Source: Argyresthia goedartella
Lineage: Eukaryota; Arthropoda; Insecta; Lepidoptera; Argyresthiidae
Assembly: GCA_949825045.1 (NCBI GenBank)
Contig: OX463829.1
Coordinates: forward strand, 3,100,001 to 3,164,000
Reading direction: 5' to 3'
DNA length: 64,000 nt
Part shown: in pieces, positions 9,292 to 20,005 of the stretch
How the letters are laid out: each line of letters starts with the position of its first letter
Position numbering within the stretch: position 1 is the first letter of the stretch
Translations under genes and position numbers: made by a program
The notes under the pieces: generated by a model
What the model was told of the DNA's origin: nothing
Seen by the model: only the letters and a program-made list of their open reading frames with translations
Database searches by the model: none

Positions 9292-12168
9292 ATGGATAGC
9301 ATACGTAATATTTTTGACAACTGTATTTTATCATGTTCATCAAGCGATGATTATACAAATGTGGTGAACGACACCTCCATTGTGGAGGAATCGTTATCGG
9401 CCAAACTCTCGACTGTCTTTGGTGGCCTGGAAAATAATCTTAACCTCGTTCATATAAATGCCCAGAGCATCCACTCCAGTTATCTGGACCTACTTGAGGC
9501 GTTTAGTGGCAAACATGTGGATGGAATTCTTATATCAGAATTGTTTCTCAAACCGTCCCTACCATCCACCATGTACTCATTGCCTGATTTCCGGCTCTAT
9601 CGGAACGACAGAGTTGGGAAGGCAGGTGGTGGTGTAACCATTTACCTCCGCTCCGACATTACTTGTAGAGTTGTAAGTGCTTCCCCGAATGTGTACTCTG
9701 AGTCGGCAGAACATCTTTTCCTTGAAATCTGTCTTCACCATAATAAAGTTCTGCTCGGTGTTCTCTACAGTCCCTCTCTTCACATTGATTACTTCGATAC
9801 ATTCGAGTCTCTGCTCAATGAGCTGACTCCTCTTTATGATAACACTTTCATCCTCGGCGATTTTAATACTTTAGAATGACTCTCGCTCTGCCCAACTCCA
9901 GGCCATTATCAATTCTTTCAATTTGCATATTCTTCCTCTCAACGCTACTCATTTTCAACCCATTGCACTCCATCTCTTCTCGATATCATGATAAACTCTA
10001 ATGTAGACAAAGTTGCTGCCCATGCTCAATTTAACTCTCCTTTCTCTTTCCATGACCTAGTGTATCTATCGTACAAGGTTAGGCCTCCTAAAAGCAGAGG
10101 TAAATTCATTTTTGCTCGTAGTTTTAGGGGTATAGACCCTATTGTCCTAAAGTCTGATGCCGCCTCGATTGATAGGTCGCCTGTCATCACTAGTGAGACC
10201 GTTGACGGCAAGATTCACCACTTCAACACAATTATTCTGGGACTCTACGACAAGCACGCACCAGTAAAAAAGGTTCGAGTAAAACATCTCCCTGCGCCCT
10301 GGCTCTCTGATCCCATTAAGCGATTGATGGCAAAGAAGAACAGAGCCAAAAGCCTCTACAAAAAGGACTGATGAAAACTTTGCTGCCTTCGAATGTCTCC
10401 GCAATCGGTGCAACCATATGTGTCGCTCTGCCAAGCGCCGCCATATCTATGAGTGCATCGAAAATTATACCCCGGCTCAAGTGTGGAAGTTCCTTAGAAC
10501 CCTTGGTGTTGGCAAGTCCCAGAATCAATTGGTTGGTGATGTCGATCTCAATGGTCTTAATAGTTTCTTCTCCGACCCTCCTGTTGTAATGAATCCCTCT
10601 GTTAAAGATGCCACCCTGCATTCTCTGCGCTCCAAGCCATCTCCCACCACCACCCCATTCGACTTCAGTCTTGTCGAAATTGACACGGTTAAGAAGGCAG
10701 TGCTTGCCATCTCCTCAAAAGCTGTGGGTGACGACAGTATCTGCTCGAGAATGATAAACAGCATCCTTGATTTCCTCCTACCTGCCATTACACACATTGT
10801 TAACTTCTCTCTATCTCAGTGTTCTTTTCCTAATGTGTGGAAAAAGGCGTTAGTTATCCCTCTTCCCAAAACTTCAAATCCATCTTCATTTAAAGATTAT
10901 CGTCCAATATCTATCCTGCCTTTCCTTTCCAAAGTCCTTGAATCGATTGTCCACACTCAACTCTCTTCCTATCTTTCCTCTAACAGGCTGTTGAATCAAT
11001 TCCAGTCCGGATTCAGGCCGGGACATAGTACCGTCTCGGCCTTACTTAAAGTGACCGATGACATTGAATCGGCAATGGATATCAAGCAGATCACTGTGTT
11101 AGCGTTACTAGACTTTAGCAGTGCCTTTAACTGTGTTGATTTTGACATCCTCGTTGAGATACTGAAGTCCCTGAATGTCTGCTCGGCCGCTGCCAGCTGG
11201 TTCGGCTCCTATCTGAGAGGTCGTCAGCAGCGTATTAGGACTGAGGAGACTTCCACGGAGTGGTGCGACCTTTCTTCTGGAGTTCCTCAGGGTGGTATTC
11301 TTTCCCCTCTTCTTTTCTCCGTCTTCATCAATTCCATTTCGGATGCCATTTCTTCTTCTTACCATCTTTATGCCGATGATCTGCAAATCTACCGCCATTT
11401 CTCTCCAAGTGATATGATTTTTTCTGTGGGTGCATTAAATGCCGATCTCGAGAACATCAGGGGCTGGGCTCTGTCTCATGGACTACTTGTCAATCCCAGT
11501 AAGTCGCAAGCCATGATTGTCGGCTCCAGGCACTCCCATAGTGTGTTACAGCATCTGCCTCTTGTTCCTGTAACTTATGATGGAACCATAATTCCGTACA
11601 GTACTAAGGCAAAAAATCTAGGAGTTATCTTTGACAATCAGTTTCATGGTCTGCTCACGTCTGCGAAGTTAGTAGACGAGACTTTGCCACATTTCACACC
11701 CTCAGGCGCCTTCAAAACTTTCTGCCTCGTCATACTAAAATTACTCTGGCCCAGTCTCTTCTCCTTCCTCTCATTGATTACGCAGATGTCAGCTGGATCA
11801 GCGCGAACGAAGAGCAACTGAACAAACTCGAGCGACTTCAAAATCTCGGAATTAGGTTTGTCTTCGGACTGCGTAAGTATGACCATGTCTCCCAGTATCG
11901 TAGGGAACTGCAGTGGCTTCCAATTCGTCTTCGCCGGGATACCCATGTTCTCATTCTACTCTTCAATATTCTACACAACCCTCGCTACCCCAGCTTCCTG
12001 CGTGATCGGTTTGATTTTCTTTCTTCGGATAGGTCTCGGAGATCAAACAGTCGGTCGCTGCTTGCAACTCCTCAACACAACTCAGTCGCATATGGGCAAG
12101 GATTCAGGATCAGTGCTATCAGGCTCTGGAACAAGCTCCCCAGTGCCATCAGGGACAGTCTTAACTTA
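9292..12168 (+). pseudogene. NL-B ORF2 (APE endonuclease + RT), frameshifted
   Basis: ATG at 9292 begins an N-terminus (MDSIRNIFDNC..SCSSSDD) that aligns with the intact copy and supports its start. The endonuclease keeps VHINAQSIHSSY and ILGDFNT, then a deletion near 9880 breaks the frame. The second segment (9988-10371) ends in a frameshift, and the RT follows in 10418-11640: RPISILPFLSKVLESIV, FQSGFRPGHSTVSALLKV, LLDFSSAFNCVDF, SGVPQGGILSPLLF and LYADDLQIYRHF. Further deletions near 11640 and 11740 scatter the C-terminal region over all three frames to about 12168. Not functional. Confidence 0.85.
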
Positions 12169-12253
12169 ACGTTTTTAAGATTCGCTTGAAAGATCATTAC
12201 CTCTCTCTTCCATAGTATCTATATATAATTTGTATGTGTATGTTATGTATGTA

Positions 12254-12471
12254 CAGATGTAGTGAATAATCCTTTCCTATCGGCAAAACTCGGAACAACG
12301 ATAACACCCGAATGGTGCCGATGTGTCTATGAATTACTGTATTATTAAATTACGTGTAGGTATCAAATAAATCGCATACTTTATTTATCAATGTCAAATG
12401 TATCAAAGTAGTAAGACAAAAACGAACATTTCCGAGAAAATACGAAAGGAAAGGATTATTCACTACATCTG
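12254..12471. mobile_element. TA-flanked MITE (218 bp) in NL-B 3' UTR
   Basis: The ends are 25-base inverted repeats (cagatgtagtgaataatcct... and its complement), flanked by TA at 12252-12253 and 12472-12473. No coding capacity. A TA duplication points to a Tc1/mariner-type mobiliser. Relatives: 16228-16578, and a split copy at 45534-45648 / 50558-50643. Confidence 0.85.
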
Positions 12472-12735
12472 TATATAACTTGTATGTGTATGATATGTAT
12501 GTATGTATATTATATTATATAAATGAGGTGTAGTAGTAGTATTAGGTATATGTACCTACTTATATTATTATTGTGTATGAATTATTTTGTTGTGCAAATA
12601 GGTTTTACTCTCACAATCCACTTTCCTTTCCTATCTGGGTTTGCTGGTAGAAATCTCTTTTATAGAGATAAGCGCGCCTCTTGTACATATATCTTTCTTT
12701 GTATATCTCTGTATGTTTGTTTTGTGCAATAAAGT

Positions 12736-12764
12736 ATTCATTCATTCATTCATTCATTCATTCA
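12736..12764 (+). repeat. (ATTC)n tail of NL-B element
   Basis: A tetranucleotide run directly follows a gtgcaataaag polyadenylation-like motif and is the 3' terminal microsatellite of the retrotransposon. Confidence 0.75.
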
Positions 12765-12876
12765 TGTTTTGTTAGATAACCCCAAAAAGAACGTTTTTAC
12801 CGACGACGGAACGGAGATGGTATATGCGTTTGGGGTGAGAGGATGTTTGTGCAAACCAATGTTGCCATTTTTCTCA

Positions 12877-13255
12877 AAAACTACTAGTCCGGTTTTGATG
12901 CGGTTTTCAGTGATGGGTTCGAGTTTGATTGGTGCATGTTCTTAAATAGGTGTTACGGTGACAACTCACCACGGGGCGCTGCAGTAAACATTTATTTGTG
13001 TAAATTCACAACTACGAGTCCGATTTTGATGCCGTTTTTCATGATAAGTATGGGTTTGATTGTTGCATGTTCTTAGATGGGTATTACGATGACATCAGGG
13101 GGAACTGCGGTAAACATTTGTTTGTGCAAAACAAAAACTATTCGTTTGATTCTGATGCGGTTTTCATATATTTTTTGTAACGGGTTTGTGGTTGATTAGT
13201 GAGGGTTCATAAATAGGTGTTACGGTAGGAACATACTAGAGGGCACTGCAGTGAT
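12877..13255 (+). repeat. Degenerate minisatellite, unit about 126-131 bp
   Basis: Three units begin at 12881, 13012 and 13138 (ctactagtccggttttgatg, ctacgagtccgattttgatg, and a more diverged third). Each continues with a rttttcak block, a gtttgattg block, a tcttaaataggtgttacg block and an actgcagtaaacat block. No ORF spans them. Confidence 0.7.
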
Positions 13256-13278
13256 ATAGTTTATATTAGCTACTAAAT

Positions 13279-13299
13279 ATAATAATAATAATAATAATA
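13279..13299 (+). repeat. (AAT)n microsatellite
   Basis: About seven AAT units. Confidence 0.8.
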
Positions 13300-13683
13300 C
13301 CTTGGACACTATTTACACACATTGATCAAGCCCCAAACTAGGATTCCCTGTATCTTGGGTACTAGACAACGATACACATACTTATATAGATAAATATTAT
13401 ACTTAGATAGATAAACAACCATGACTTAAAGAAGAAACTCGATAGAACTTTCTTGATAACATTACATTGAGGCCTCACTTGTGCGCTTCGTTGCGTCGCG
13501 TCGTCGATTTTCCATACCTTTGACAGTGTCATGTTTTTTTATATATGTGCTATCTTTTTTAGTTTTCCGACCTAGACCCATTTTTGTTGATACTTTGTGC
13601 TACTTGAAAAATTATACATATGCAATCTAGAAAATCGCATTAACAAATAAACAAGAACAATAATAGAACTTGAAAAAAAAAAC

Positions 13684-13980
13684 CTGTACGAAAAACCTAA
13701 AAGTAAGAAAATATGGAGAGATATTCCAACAACCCAGGACCCCAGTTCTGTCGCCAAGCGTTCGGCATCAAGTTCGATGGATTTCCCATCGCCTACTCTA
13801 GCGATGGGAAATCCATCGATAACCAGGTTATCGATGAATCTCGTCACAAAAGTACGATGCATAAATGTTACAAGAACATATTCTGCTGAAAGAATAACAA
13901 GTGTAGGCAAAAGTCCTGCCGAAGACGAAGCAGATACTTGGCGCTGCCTCAAACGTCGTGTTCCATCCATCCATCAGTAG
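13684..13980 (+). other. Unrecognised open frame containing two palindromes
   Basis: A plus-strand frame is open to tandem TAG stops near 13978 (in-frame ATG at 13777). The predicted peptide is basic and Ser/Thr-rich and resembles no family I know. A longer antisense ORF covers the same DNA. I do not assert that either is expressed; the palindromes at 13774-13835 may explain why both strands stay open. Confidence 0.15.
13774..13835. repeat. Two overlapping perfect palindromes
   Basis: The first has 19-base arms (13774-13792 and 13801-13819) around an 8-base loop. The second has 10-base arms (13815-13824 and 13826-13835) around one base. The core is atcgat. They share bases 13815-13819, so only one hairpin can form at a time. 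Confidence 0.85.
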
Positions 13981-14382
13981 TAGTCGCTGATTACGAACAC
14001 AACAACGATTTTAAAATCCAATTTGGTGGACGTGAAATTCCATCATCACCTGTTGGGGTGCGATGGGACTGGAATGTGTAAATATCAATATGGGTGTAAT
14101 TTTTATAGATTTTTTTAAGGTGGCTTACTAAATGGCATCGATTTTTAAATCTATCTGTATATATAAAATTCAAAGTCCTGACTGACTAAAATATCAACGC
14201 GTAGCCTCACCGCCGGCTGCTGCGCAACCAATGATCCTAGAGACATGTAACTTTATACTGGGGTTCCTAATATAGTGAAGAGTAGAGTTAAGAAGGGATT
14301 TGGTGAAATTCATCCCCCTTTCAAAGTCCTGACTGACCTTTATTTGTATAAGGAAAGTGTAAGAAATTTCAACTTAATCGTT

Positions 14383-14820
14383 CATTTATTATATACTTTT
14401 TCACATGGGAGAACGGACGAGACATGGTTCCATTTTTCCTAATTACGGAACCGGTCTAGACTATCTGGGCCCATTCATTCTTACTTACTTTACGCACAAA
14501 CATAATAATCTCTTTCGGTCGTTTATTATATACTTTTACACATGGAAGAACGGACGAGTGATTTTATATATAATGGTTCCATTTTAAGGTATGGAACCCT
14601 AATAAACGGTCAAGTACGAGTTGGACTTGCGCACGAAGGGGTACGAACCACCGCATAATGGTAGGGGATAGAAGAGATGGTATGGAGTTAATTTTCTGAT
14701 TTTATCCCCCAATTGTGGCACCTCTATTTAAACCACATAATTCTCAATACTTTTCTAGACTAGACAATCTGGGCATATTCTTACTCTTTTTATGCCCTAG
14801 CATAATAATTTCTTTGTTCA
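14383..14820 (+). repeat. Diverged interspersed direct repeats
   Basis: Bases 14383-14436 resemble 14517-14584 (tttattatatactttt, cacatgg.agaacggacgag, tggttccatttt). Bases 14455-14516 resemble 14753-14815 (tctagacta, atctgggc, cataataatttcttt). The ggaacc/ggaaccct motifs and the segment 14608-14650 (gcgcacgaagg) suggest decay products of the gggttccgta repeat seen at 17470 and 41711. Confidence 0.45.
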
Positions 14821-15029
14821 GAGAGTAATTGTTCGACTTTAGTTTATACATGAAAGTGAAATTCTTATAATAATAAATAATAAATAAATAAAATTGTTTA
14901 ATTCAGAAATCGAGTTCCATACACAATGAAATACATACAAAAACAGAACTAGACTACAATCAAAATCAAATGTGTTAGTACCAATAAGATCTTACTTTTA
15001 TATTAGTATTTAGATGGGTAGGAGAGGTT

Positions 15030-15732
15030 ATTTTATTTTATTTTTCAATATGGCCCTCTAGTCCCGGGCGCTTACCAAATACCTAGTGTCTGATAAGCAC
15101 CCGAATCCAGTGACCCACAATAGGACAGTCGTAGCTGTCTGCTATCATATACTGTTGGTGCTAGTCCGAGGCCTGCAGAGCAATGAGGCAGTTTTCTTGC
15201 GTATTATGGCATGGAATCCATCACAGCGTGCCTCTGCAAACATACCTGATGCACTACAGCAGCGGGGCCACTCCAACAGCATCCTAAATATATTATTATA
15301 CAGCACACGCAGAGCGTTTTACGGTTTTTGGGTATAATTTGTCCACAGGTTGCTCGTATAAAAAGCTTGGCAGTATGCCTTAAAGAGGGTAATCTTAACC
15401 TGTTTTGAGCAGCGAGCAAACCTGCGAGACAACATGTTACCTCTTACCGACAACGCCCTGCGCTCCCTCTCTATATCATAATTATAATTGAGGTCCTCCG
15501 TTAGAACATGGCCCAAATATTTAAACAATCTAACTCGTGTTAGGGTTGCACCATTCAATGAGACAGCAGGAACATTACCATGACCTTTTTTTCCCGATGT
15601 AAATACCATGTATTCGCTCTTTTTAACATTGTACATTAAACCATACTTATACAATGTCAAAGTTTTTCGCACCGTCGCGGAAGCCAGGAATATAAATAGT
15701 AGCCGCGAAGCCCGCACGCGCTCATTGACCAT
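15030..15732 (-). pseudogene. L2-like non-LTR RT C-terminal remnant
   Basis: The minus strand reads YNVKKSEYMVFTSGKK, then LFKYLGHVLTEDLNYNYDIE, RERRALSVRGNMLSRRFARC and TLFKAYCQAFYTSNLW (15732-15319). After a frame change it continues with the blocks CCSASGMFAEARCDGFHAII and RKKTASLLCRP (about 15310-15160). This is the RT thumb and C-terminal region of an L2-like element, and the minus-strand 3' end has an aaaataaaataaaataa tail near 15030-15050. No RT catalytic motif is left. The ORF directly upstream (15941-15741) encodes nothing I recognise. Confidence 0.7.
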
Positions 15733-16227
15733 GGCTCACATTAAAGTCCAGTAAACACAAAGTGGTTGTTGTAGTCCGTATACCACACGAGCTGATGCCC
15801 GCTCAATATGAGGGACCCGGACATAGCACGGAGGTCTGACTCCTGGGCATGGGTAATTACAATTTTCCCCTCCTCCAACAAAAAAAACACGCGCTCATTG
15901 ATCGATGCACCTTTATCTTGATAACACGTTTTCTTAGTCAATATTTTTGCGCTTAGTATCTTTCTCCTAATAACTACAAAATTCTTACTGTAGTAAAATA
16001 ATTAATTAATTAGTTACTTAGTCAATTAGCTCACCTCTCGGTAGCTACCTTACAGGACTTTAAGCATTAGACCGTTTTACAAATTTACAAAATGGTTAAC
16101 TACTTACTGCCTGGCATCATCCGAAATGGATAGCGATTTTCAACCTCCTTGCTTGGTATTAAAGTTCAGAACCTATGAAACACATACCTATATATGGGTT
16201 ACCATGCGTTAAGGGGTTAAAGGACTA

Positions 16228-16578
16228 CAGATGTAGTGAATAATCCTTTCCTTTCGTATTTTCTCGGAAATGTTCGTTTTTGTCTTACTACTTCACTCGC
16301 ACTCAGTACCCATCGAGACAACATAGGGAACGGTCGCATTGCAAGAGGCAGTATCTATATAGAGTAGTTACCACAGAAATATTTTGTTGATATTTATGTT
16401 AGATTTTGTGATAAACTTCATGGACTCGTGTATTAATGTAGGCCACCTATATTTTTTTTTTTACTTTACATTTCACTCTTGTCTGTCATTTTGTAAATAA
16501 TAAACATTGATTTTATTCGATCCACATTAACAATTTATAACAGACATGCCGACAGGAAAGGATTATTCACTACATCTG
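16228..16578. mobile_element. TA-flanked MITE (351 bp), long version
   Basis: It has the same 25-base inverted ends as 12254-12471 and the same subterminal block (ttttctcggaaatgttcg), inverted relative to that copy, and a different, longer interior. TA flanks lie at 16226-16227 and 16579-16580. It sits directly before the Helitron OTU segment. Confidence 0.85.
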
Positions 16579-16586
16579 TACTTAAG

Positions 16587-16890
16587 ATTGACGGAGCTTT
16601 GATAAGTCATACTGTGATTCCAATCGTAGGCGATGGGGCGTGTCTGTTCCGATCGCTTTCTTATTTGATGTACGGCACACAAGAAAGAGCAATGGAATTA
16701 CGTAAACAAATTGTTGGTTATCTGGTAAATAATTGGAAAGACTTTGCTATTATGTCTCATGGCATGAACGGGGACATTATTCATCAGAGGCGGAGTATTA
16801 TGCAGATTTGTTGAAACCTTCGACTTATGGTGGTTCATGCGAAGTAGCGGCGACAGGACTGCTATATAACGGAGCTACACAGGGTGTAAC
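16587..16890 (+). pseudogene. Helitron OTU cysteine protease segment
   Basis: The frame reads ISHTVIPIVGDGACLFRSLS, YLMYGTQERAMELRKQIVGY and WKDFAIMSHGMNGD, then a one-base shift gives SSEAEYYADLLKPSTYGGSC and EVAATGLLYN. The D-G-x-C signature (GDGACLFRS) is the catalytic block of OTU deubiquitinases, and OTU domains are known in animal Helitrons. The catalytic His near the C-terminus is not visible, and a frameshift around 16780 breaks the chain. Confidence 0.7.
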
Positions 16891-16918
16891 ATAAATTTGT
16901 AGTCATATTGTCAGGGGG

Positions 16919-17165
16919 TTGTTAGGACAAGGACAAGTACACCATTTAACTGGAAGTTTACTGCCGCCGTCATCACAAGGAGAACCAAAATTTTTGCAAG
17001 TTTATTTCGTGGGTGAAAATGATAGAGGAGTGAATTTGGGGTGTTCCAATTTTCCAGATGTTAAACCAGGCTTAGGTAAACAACTTCAGAAAATGCTACA
17101 TAAAGTCAATCTTTACATAAAAGATTTGAAAAGTAATTGGCTAAAGTACCTGCTTCTTGCAATTC
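16919..17165 (+). pseudogene. Helitron N-terminal region
   Basis: The frame reads GQGQVHHLTGSLLPPSSQGE, KFLQVYFVGEND and GLGKQLQKMLHKVNLYIKDL. This matches the block (GqiyH..GSLLP....FlQIYF....LQ.mLh..N.yi..FK) ahead of the Rep domain in PF14214-type Helitron proteins. A SINE cuts it at about 17166. About 180 bases further on, beyond that SINE, the recognisable EHRGPFNAPSTNEVALV block (about 17370-17425) continues the same protein. Confidence 0.7.
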
Positions 17166-17166
17166 A

Positions 17167-17335
17167 TTGGCCGAATGGCCGAGTCGGCAGTGACCCTGCC
17201 TGTGAACCCAAGGGTCCCGGGTTCGAGTCCCGGTGGGGGCAAATATTTGTTTGATGAGAACGGATGTTTGTACCCTAGTCATGGTTGTATATCTATATAA
17301 GTATAATATTTATCATTTAATATTTATTATTATTT
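17167..17335 (+). mobile_element. tRNA-derived SINE in Helitron
   Basis: The head contains box-A-like tggccgagtcggcagtg and box B gggttcgagtcccgg, ending in gtgggggc as a tRNA acceptor-like end. The body (aaatatttgtttgatgaga, gatgtttgtaccctagtcat) follows, then an AT-rich tail. It is not a functional tRNA gene because the anticodon arm is not convincing and it sits inside a protein-coding frame. Confidence 0.65.
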
Positions 17336-17469
17336 AAAGTTGCCATCCATGCAGAAAAAATAACACCTCAGGAACATAGAGGCCCTTTCAACGCACCCTC
17401 AACGAATGAAGTTGCTTTAGTGATTTATTTATTTCATAATTCTTTATTGAACACAGTTATTTAAAAAAC

Positions 17470-17869
17470 AGGTCAAATGCGAGTCTAAATCGCGCACGAA
17501 GGGTTCCGTACCACCGTTCAATGGAAGCGATGGTGTGGAGTGAATAGTTTGGATTTTACACAGCAAAATATTGTTTACAAAGTTATTGGTGCGGTTACTT
17601 TCACACTCCATGTACGTAACCAGGTGCATCCATAAGTTTGTATGTGGTATTGAAAGAATTGTTGTATGGGAGCCCCCTTAAATATTTCTTTTATCCTGTT
17701 TTTTAGTATTTGTTGTTATAGCGGCAACATAAATACATAATCTGTGAAAATTTCAACTCTCTAGCTAGCTAGGTTCTTGAGATACAGCCTGGTGACAGAC
17801 GGACGGACAGCGGAGTCTTAGTAATAGGGTCCCGTTTGGAACCCTTCGGGTACGGAACCCTAAAAAGAT
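17470..17869 (+). repeat. 400-bp gggttccgta repeat, copy 1
   Basis: It contains gggttccgtaccaccg near its left end and gggtacggaaccctaaaaag at its right end. It is nearly identical to 41717-42127. A GACG tetranucleotide run near 17808 is shorter than in that copy. It lies in an A-rich target. There is no ORF of note. Confidence 0.75.
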
Positions 17870-18252
17870 ACATTTAGAGAAAACATATGTACAAAGGCGA
17901 TTATGGCGATTGTTATTTATGTATTATGGATCCTTTACTTGAGGACTTGCGCTTTTTAAATTAAAAAGGAACACAGCATGCAATGCGACAATGTTAAAGT
18001 TAATTATACACTTTTAAAAGTTAAGACTACTGTGTATAGATGCATATTTTTTAAATTAATACAATTTATTTTTATTTTTAAAACTAATGAATTATGAACG
18101 AGGCCTAGTCTAAAATTATTTTATTCAAACATGCAGTTAAAGCTTGCAAATATGTCGAGTTCAGGTTCACGGTGTTTTGTGCTGAGTTCATGATGGCAGG
18201 TCAATAGGTTGAATATTGTGCCAGAATACTTGAAAGTCACAGCAAAAGAAAA

Positions 18253-18535
18253 GGAGCTCCGTGGTCTGATGGGTTTTACGCTTGCTTCTCATACAGGTGA
18301 TGCAGGTTCGATTCCTGAGCTGACCATGTACAAATGAGATGATTTATTTATCTTAAGCACATTATAAGGACGTTCCAAAGGTGATGGAAAACATCGTGAG
18401 GAAACCTTCATTACTCCATAGCTGCGGCGATGGGCTAGCCCCCTGTCACGCAAAATGCACACGTTTGGCACCCCCTGCCACCCTGTATGGGAAAAGCCGT
18501 GACGCTGTGCTATTTTATGTAATCACAGTAAAATT
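18253..18535 (+). mobile_element. tRNA-derived SINE, second family, in Helitron
   Basis: The head ggagctccgtggtctgatgg has an A-box-like block, and aggttcgattcctgagctg is a B box. The body has catcgtgaggaaaccttcat and gctagccccctgtcac. The reverse complement at 23332-23619 is a second copy, and a tail fragment occurs near 29925. Confidence 0.8.
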
Positions 18536-18569
18536 GTGCAGCGAAATAGTGAGCTACACCGATCATATG

Positions 18570-20005
18570 AAGCCCTACAATATCCTCTATTGTTTTGTCA
18601 CGGTGACGATGGATATTCAATTAGATTAACACAAAACGATCCTATTAAAAAAATGCCTAAAAAAGTTTATCAGCTGCCAGTTTTTACCCTTGTCATTTAA
18701 CGATTAGGGAAGGGGAAGAAAATTATCTTATACTTTTCCATTTTTTTAGCCAATATGTGGTAAATGAGTACGCTAAAACAGAGATGGAAAGATTAGAAAA
18801 ATTCATTAAACATAACCAAACAAAGTTACGCGCGGATAATTACATACATCTCAAAGATGGTGTTTGCAGACACGATGCTGAAGCTGAACAGTTTGGTCAA
18901 ATGGTGGTGCTGCCGTCATCTTTCACTGGTGGGCCCAGATATATGCATGAGCGTACTCAGGACGCTAGGACATACGTACGCCATTCTGGTCGTTCCGGCC
19001 TTTTTATAACGTTTAGATGCATTGTTGCCCGGTCAAGAGCCTCACGATTGCCACATTATAGCCAGAGTGTTTGTGTGTGTGTGTGTGTGTTTGTTTATCT
19101 TAAGGTTAAAAAGGTAATGGCGCTTTTCCGAGAGGTACGTTGATTTATGTATTCTACAGAATGGCAAAAACGTGGTTTGCCTCATATCCACATACTGTTG
19201 TGGCTGGTTGAACACATTTCGCCTGATATGATGGATGACGTTATCAGTGCAGAAATACCAAATTCAAACGAAAACGCAATTTTACACGAAATAATTTAAA
19301 ACAATGTGTTGCACGGTCCATGTGGAAGCCTGAATAATACATCTCCCTGCATGATGACAATAAATGCACCAAAAAGTATCCTCGACAATTTTTAAAAGAG
19401 ACACATACAGGTGATTATGGATACCCATAATACAGAAGACTATCTTCGGCTGACGGTGGTCTGAAACTGAAAATAAAAGATATTGAAGTCGATAAGAGGT
19501 GGGTGGTCCCGTATTATCAGGTACTTTCACACAAGTTCAATGCTCACATTAATGTGGATTTTTTGTAATTATGTAAAATCCATTAAGTATACTTTGAAGT
19601 ATGTAAATAAGGGCAGCGATCAGGCGGCTTTTGCCCTTGCAAATAAAAATTACGAAGTGACATTATTTGAGAATGGGCGCTACTTCAGTAGTTCTGAAGC
19701 AGTGTGGAGAATATTGGGATTTTCAATACATGAAAGGTTTCCGCCAGTTATACATTTAGCGGTTCATCTTGAAAATGGCCAACGCGTTTATTTTAACTGC
19801 GACAACCTTGCTAAGAAACTTAATAACCCACCACAAACAACACTAATGTCATTTTTTTATCATGTAAAACTGATGATTTTGCCAAAACGCTTTTATATTC
19901 CGAAGTCCCTTCGTATTTTGTATGGCAAAAAAATAAATTTGTCTGAAGGAAAAGAGGAAATACTGTTGTTGGCTGGCCGGAAATTAAGAAAGAACATGCT
20001 GTAGG
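18570..20005 (+). pseudogene. Helitron Rep (HUH endonuclease) region
   Basis: Frames interleave, but the family order is clear: EALQYPLLFCHGDDGYSIRL (18570-18630), VVNEYAKTEMERLEKFIKHN and the block LPSSFTGGPRYMHERTQDAR (18757-19000), LPHIHILLWLVEHISPDMMD (HUH motif HIH near 19181-19189), then KYTLKYVNKGSD (19584-19619) with the two tyrosines expected of Y2-type Rep, and YEVTLFENGRYFSSSEAVWR. The enzyme would nick and rejoin single strands in rolling-circle transposition. Several stops and shifts around 19020-19150 and 19400-19480 show it is dead. Confidence 0.75.

Larger units (their letters stand above)
8448..12764 (+). mobile_element. NL-B (Daphne/Jockey-like) retrotransposon, decayed copy
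   Basis: It holds an ORF1 remnant, a 590-base spacer, a multiply frameshifted ORF2 and a 3' UTR ending in gtgcaataaag and an (ATTC)n tail. Its intact relative on the minus strand is at 45649-50551. The 5' end is truncated within ORF1. A TA-flanked MITE sits in its 3' UTR. Confidence 0.85.

Noticed and set aside
13572..13970. Minus-strand 132-residue ORF with a hydrophobic C-terminus
   Set aside because: It overlaps the palindromes and an AT-rich run that codes hydrophobic residues by composition. No motif or start context supports it.
17190..17245. Possible tRNA gene
   Set aside because: It has A-box and B-box-like sequence but no convincing anticodon arm, sits in a Helitron frame and leads into a SINE body.
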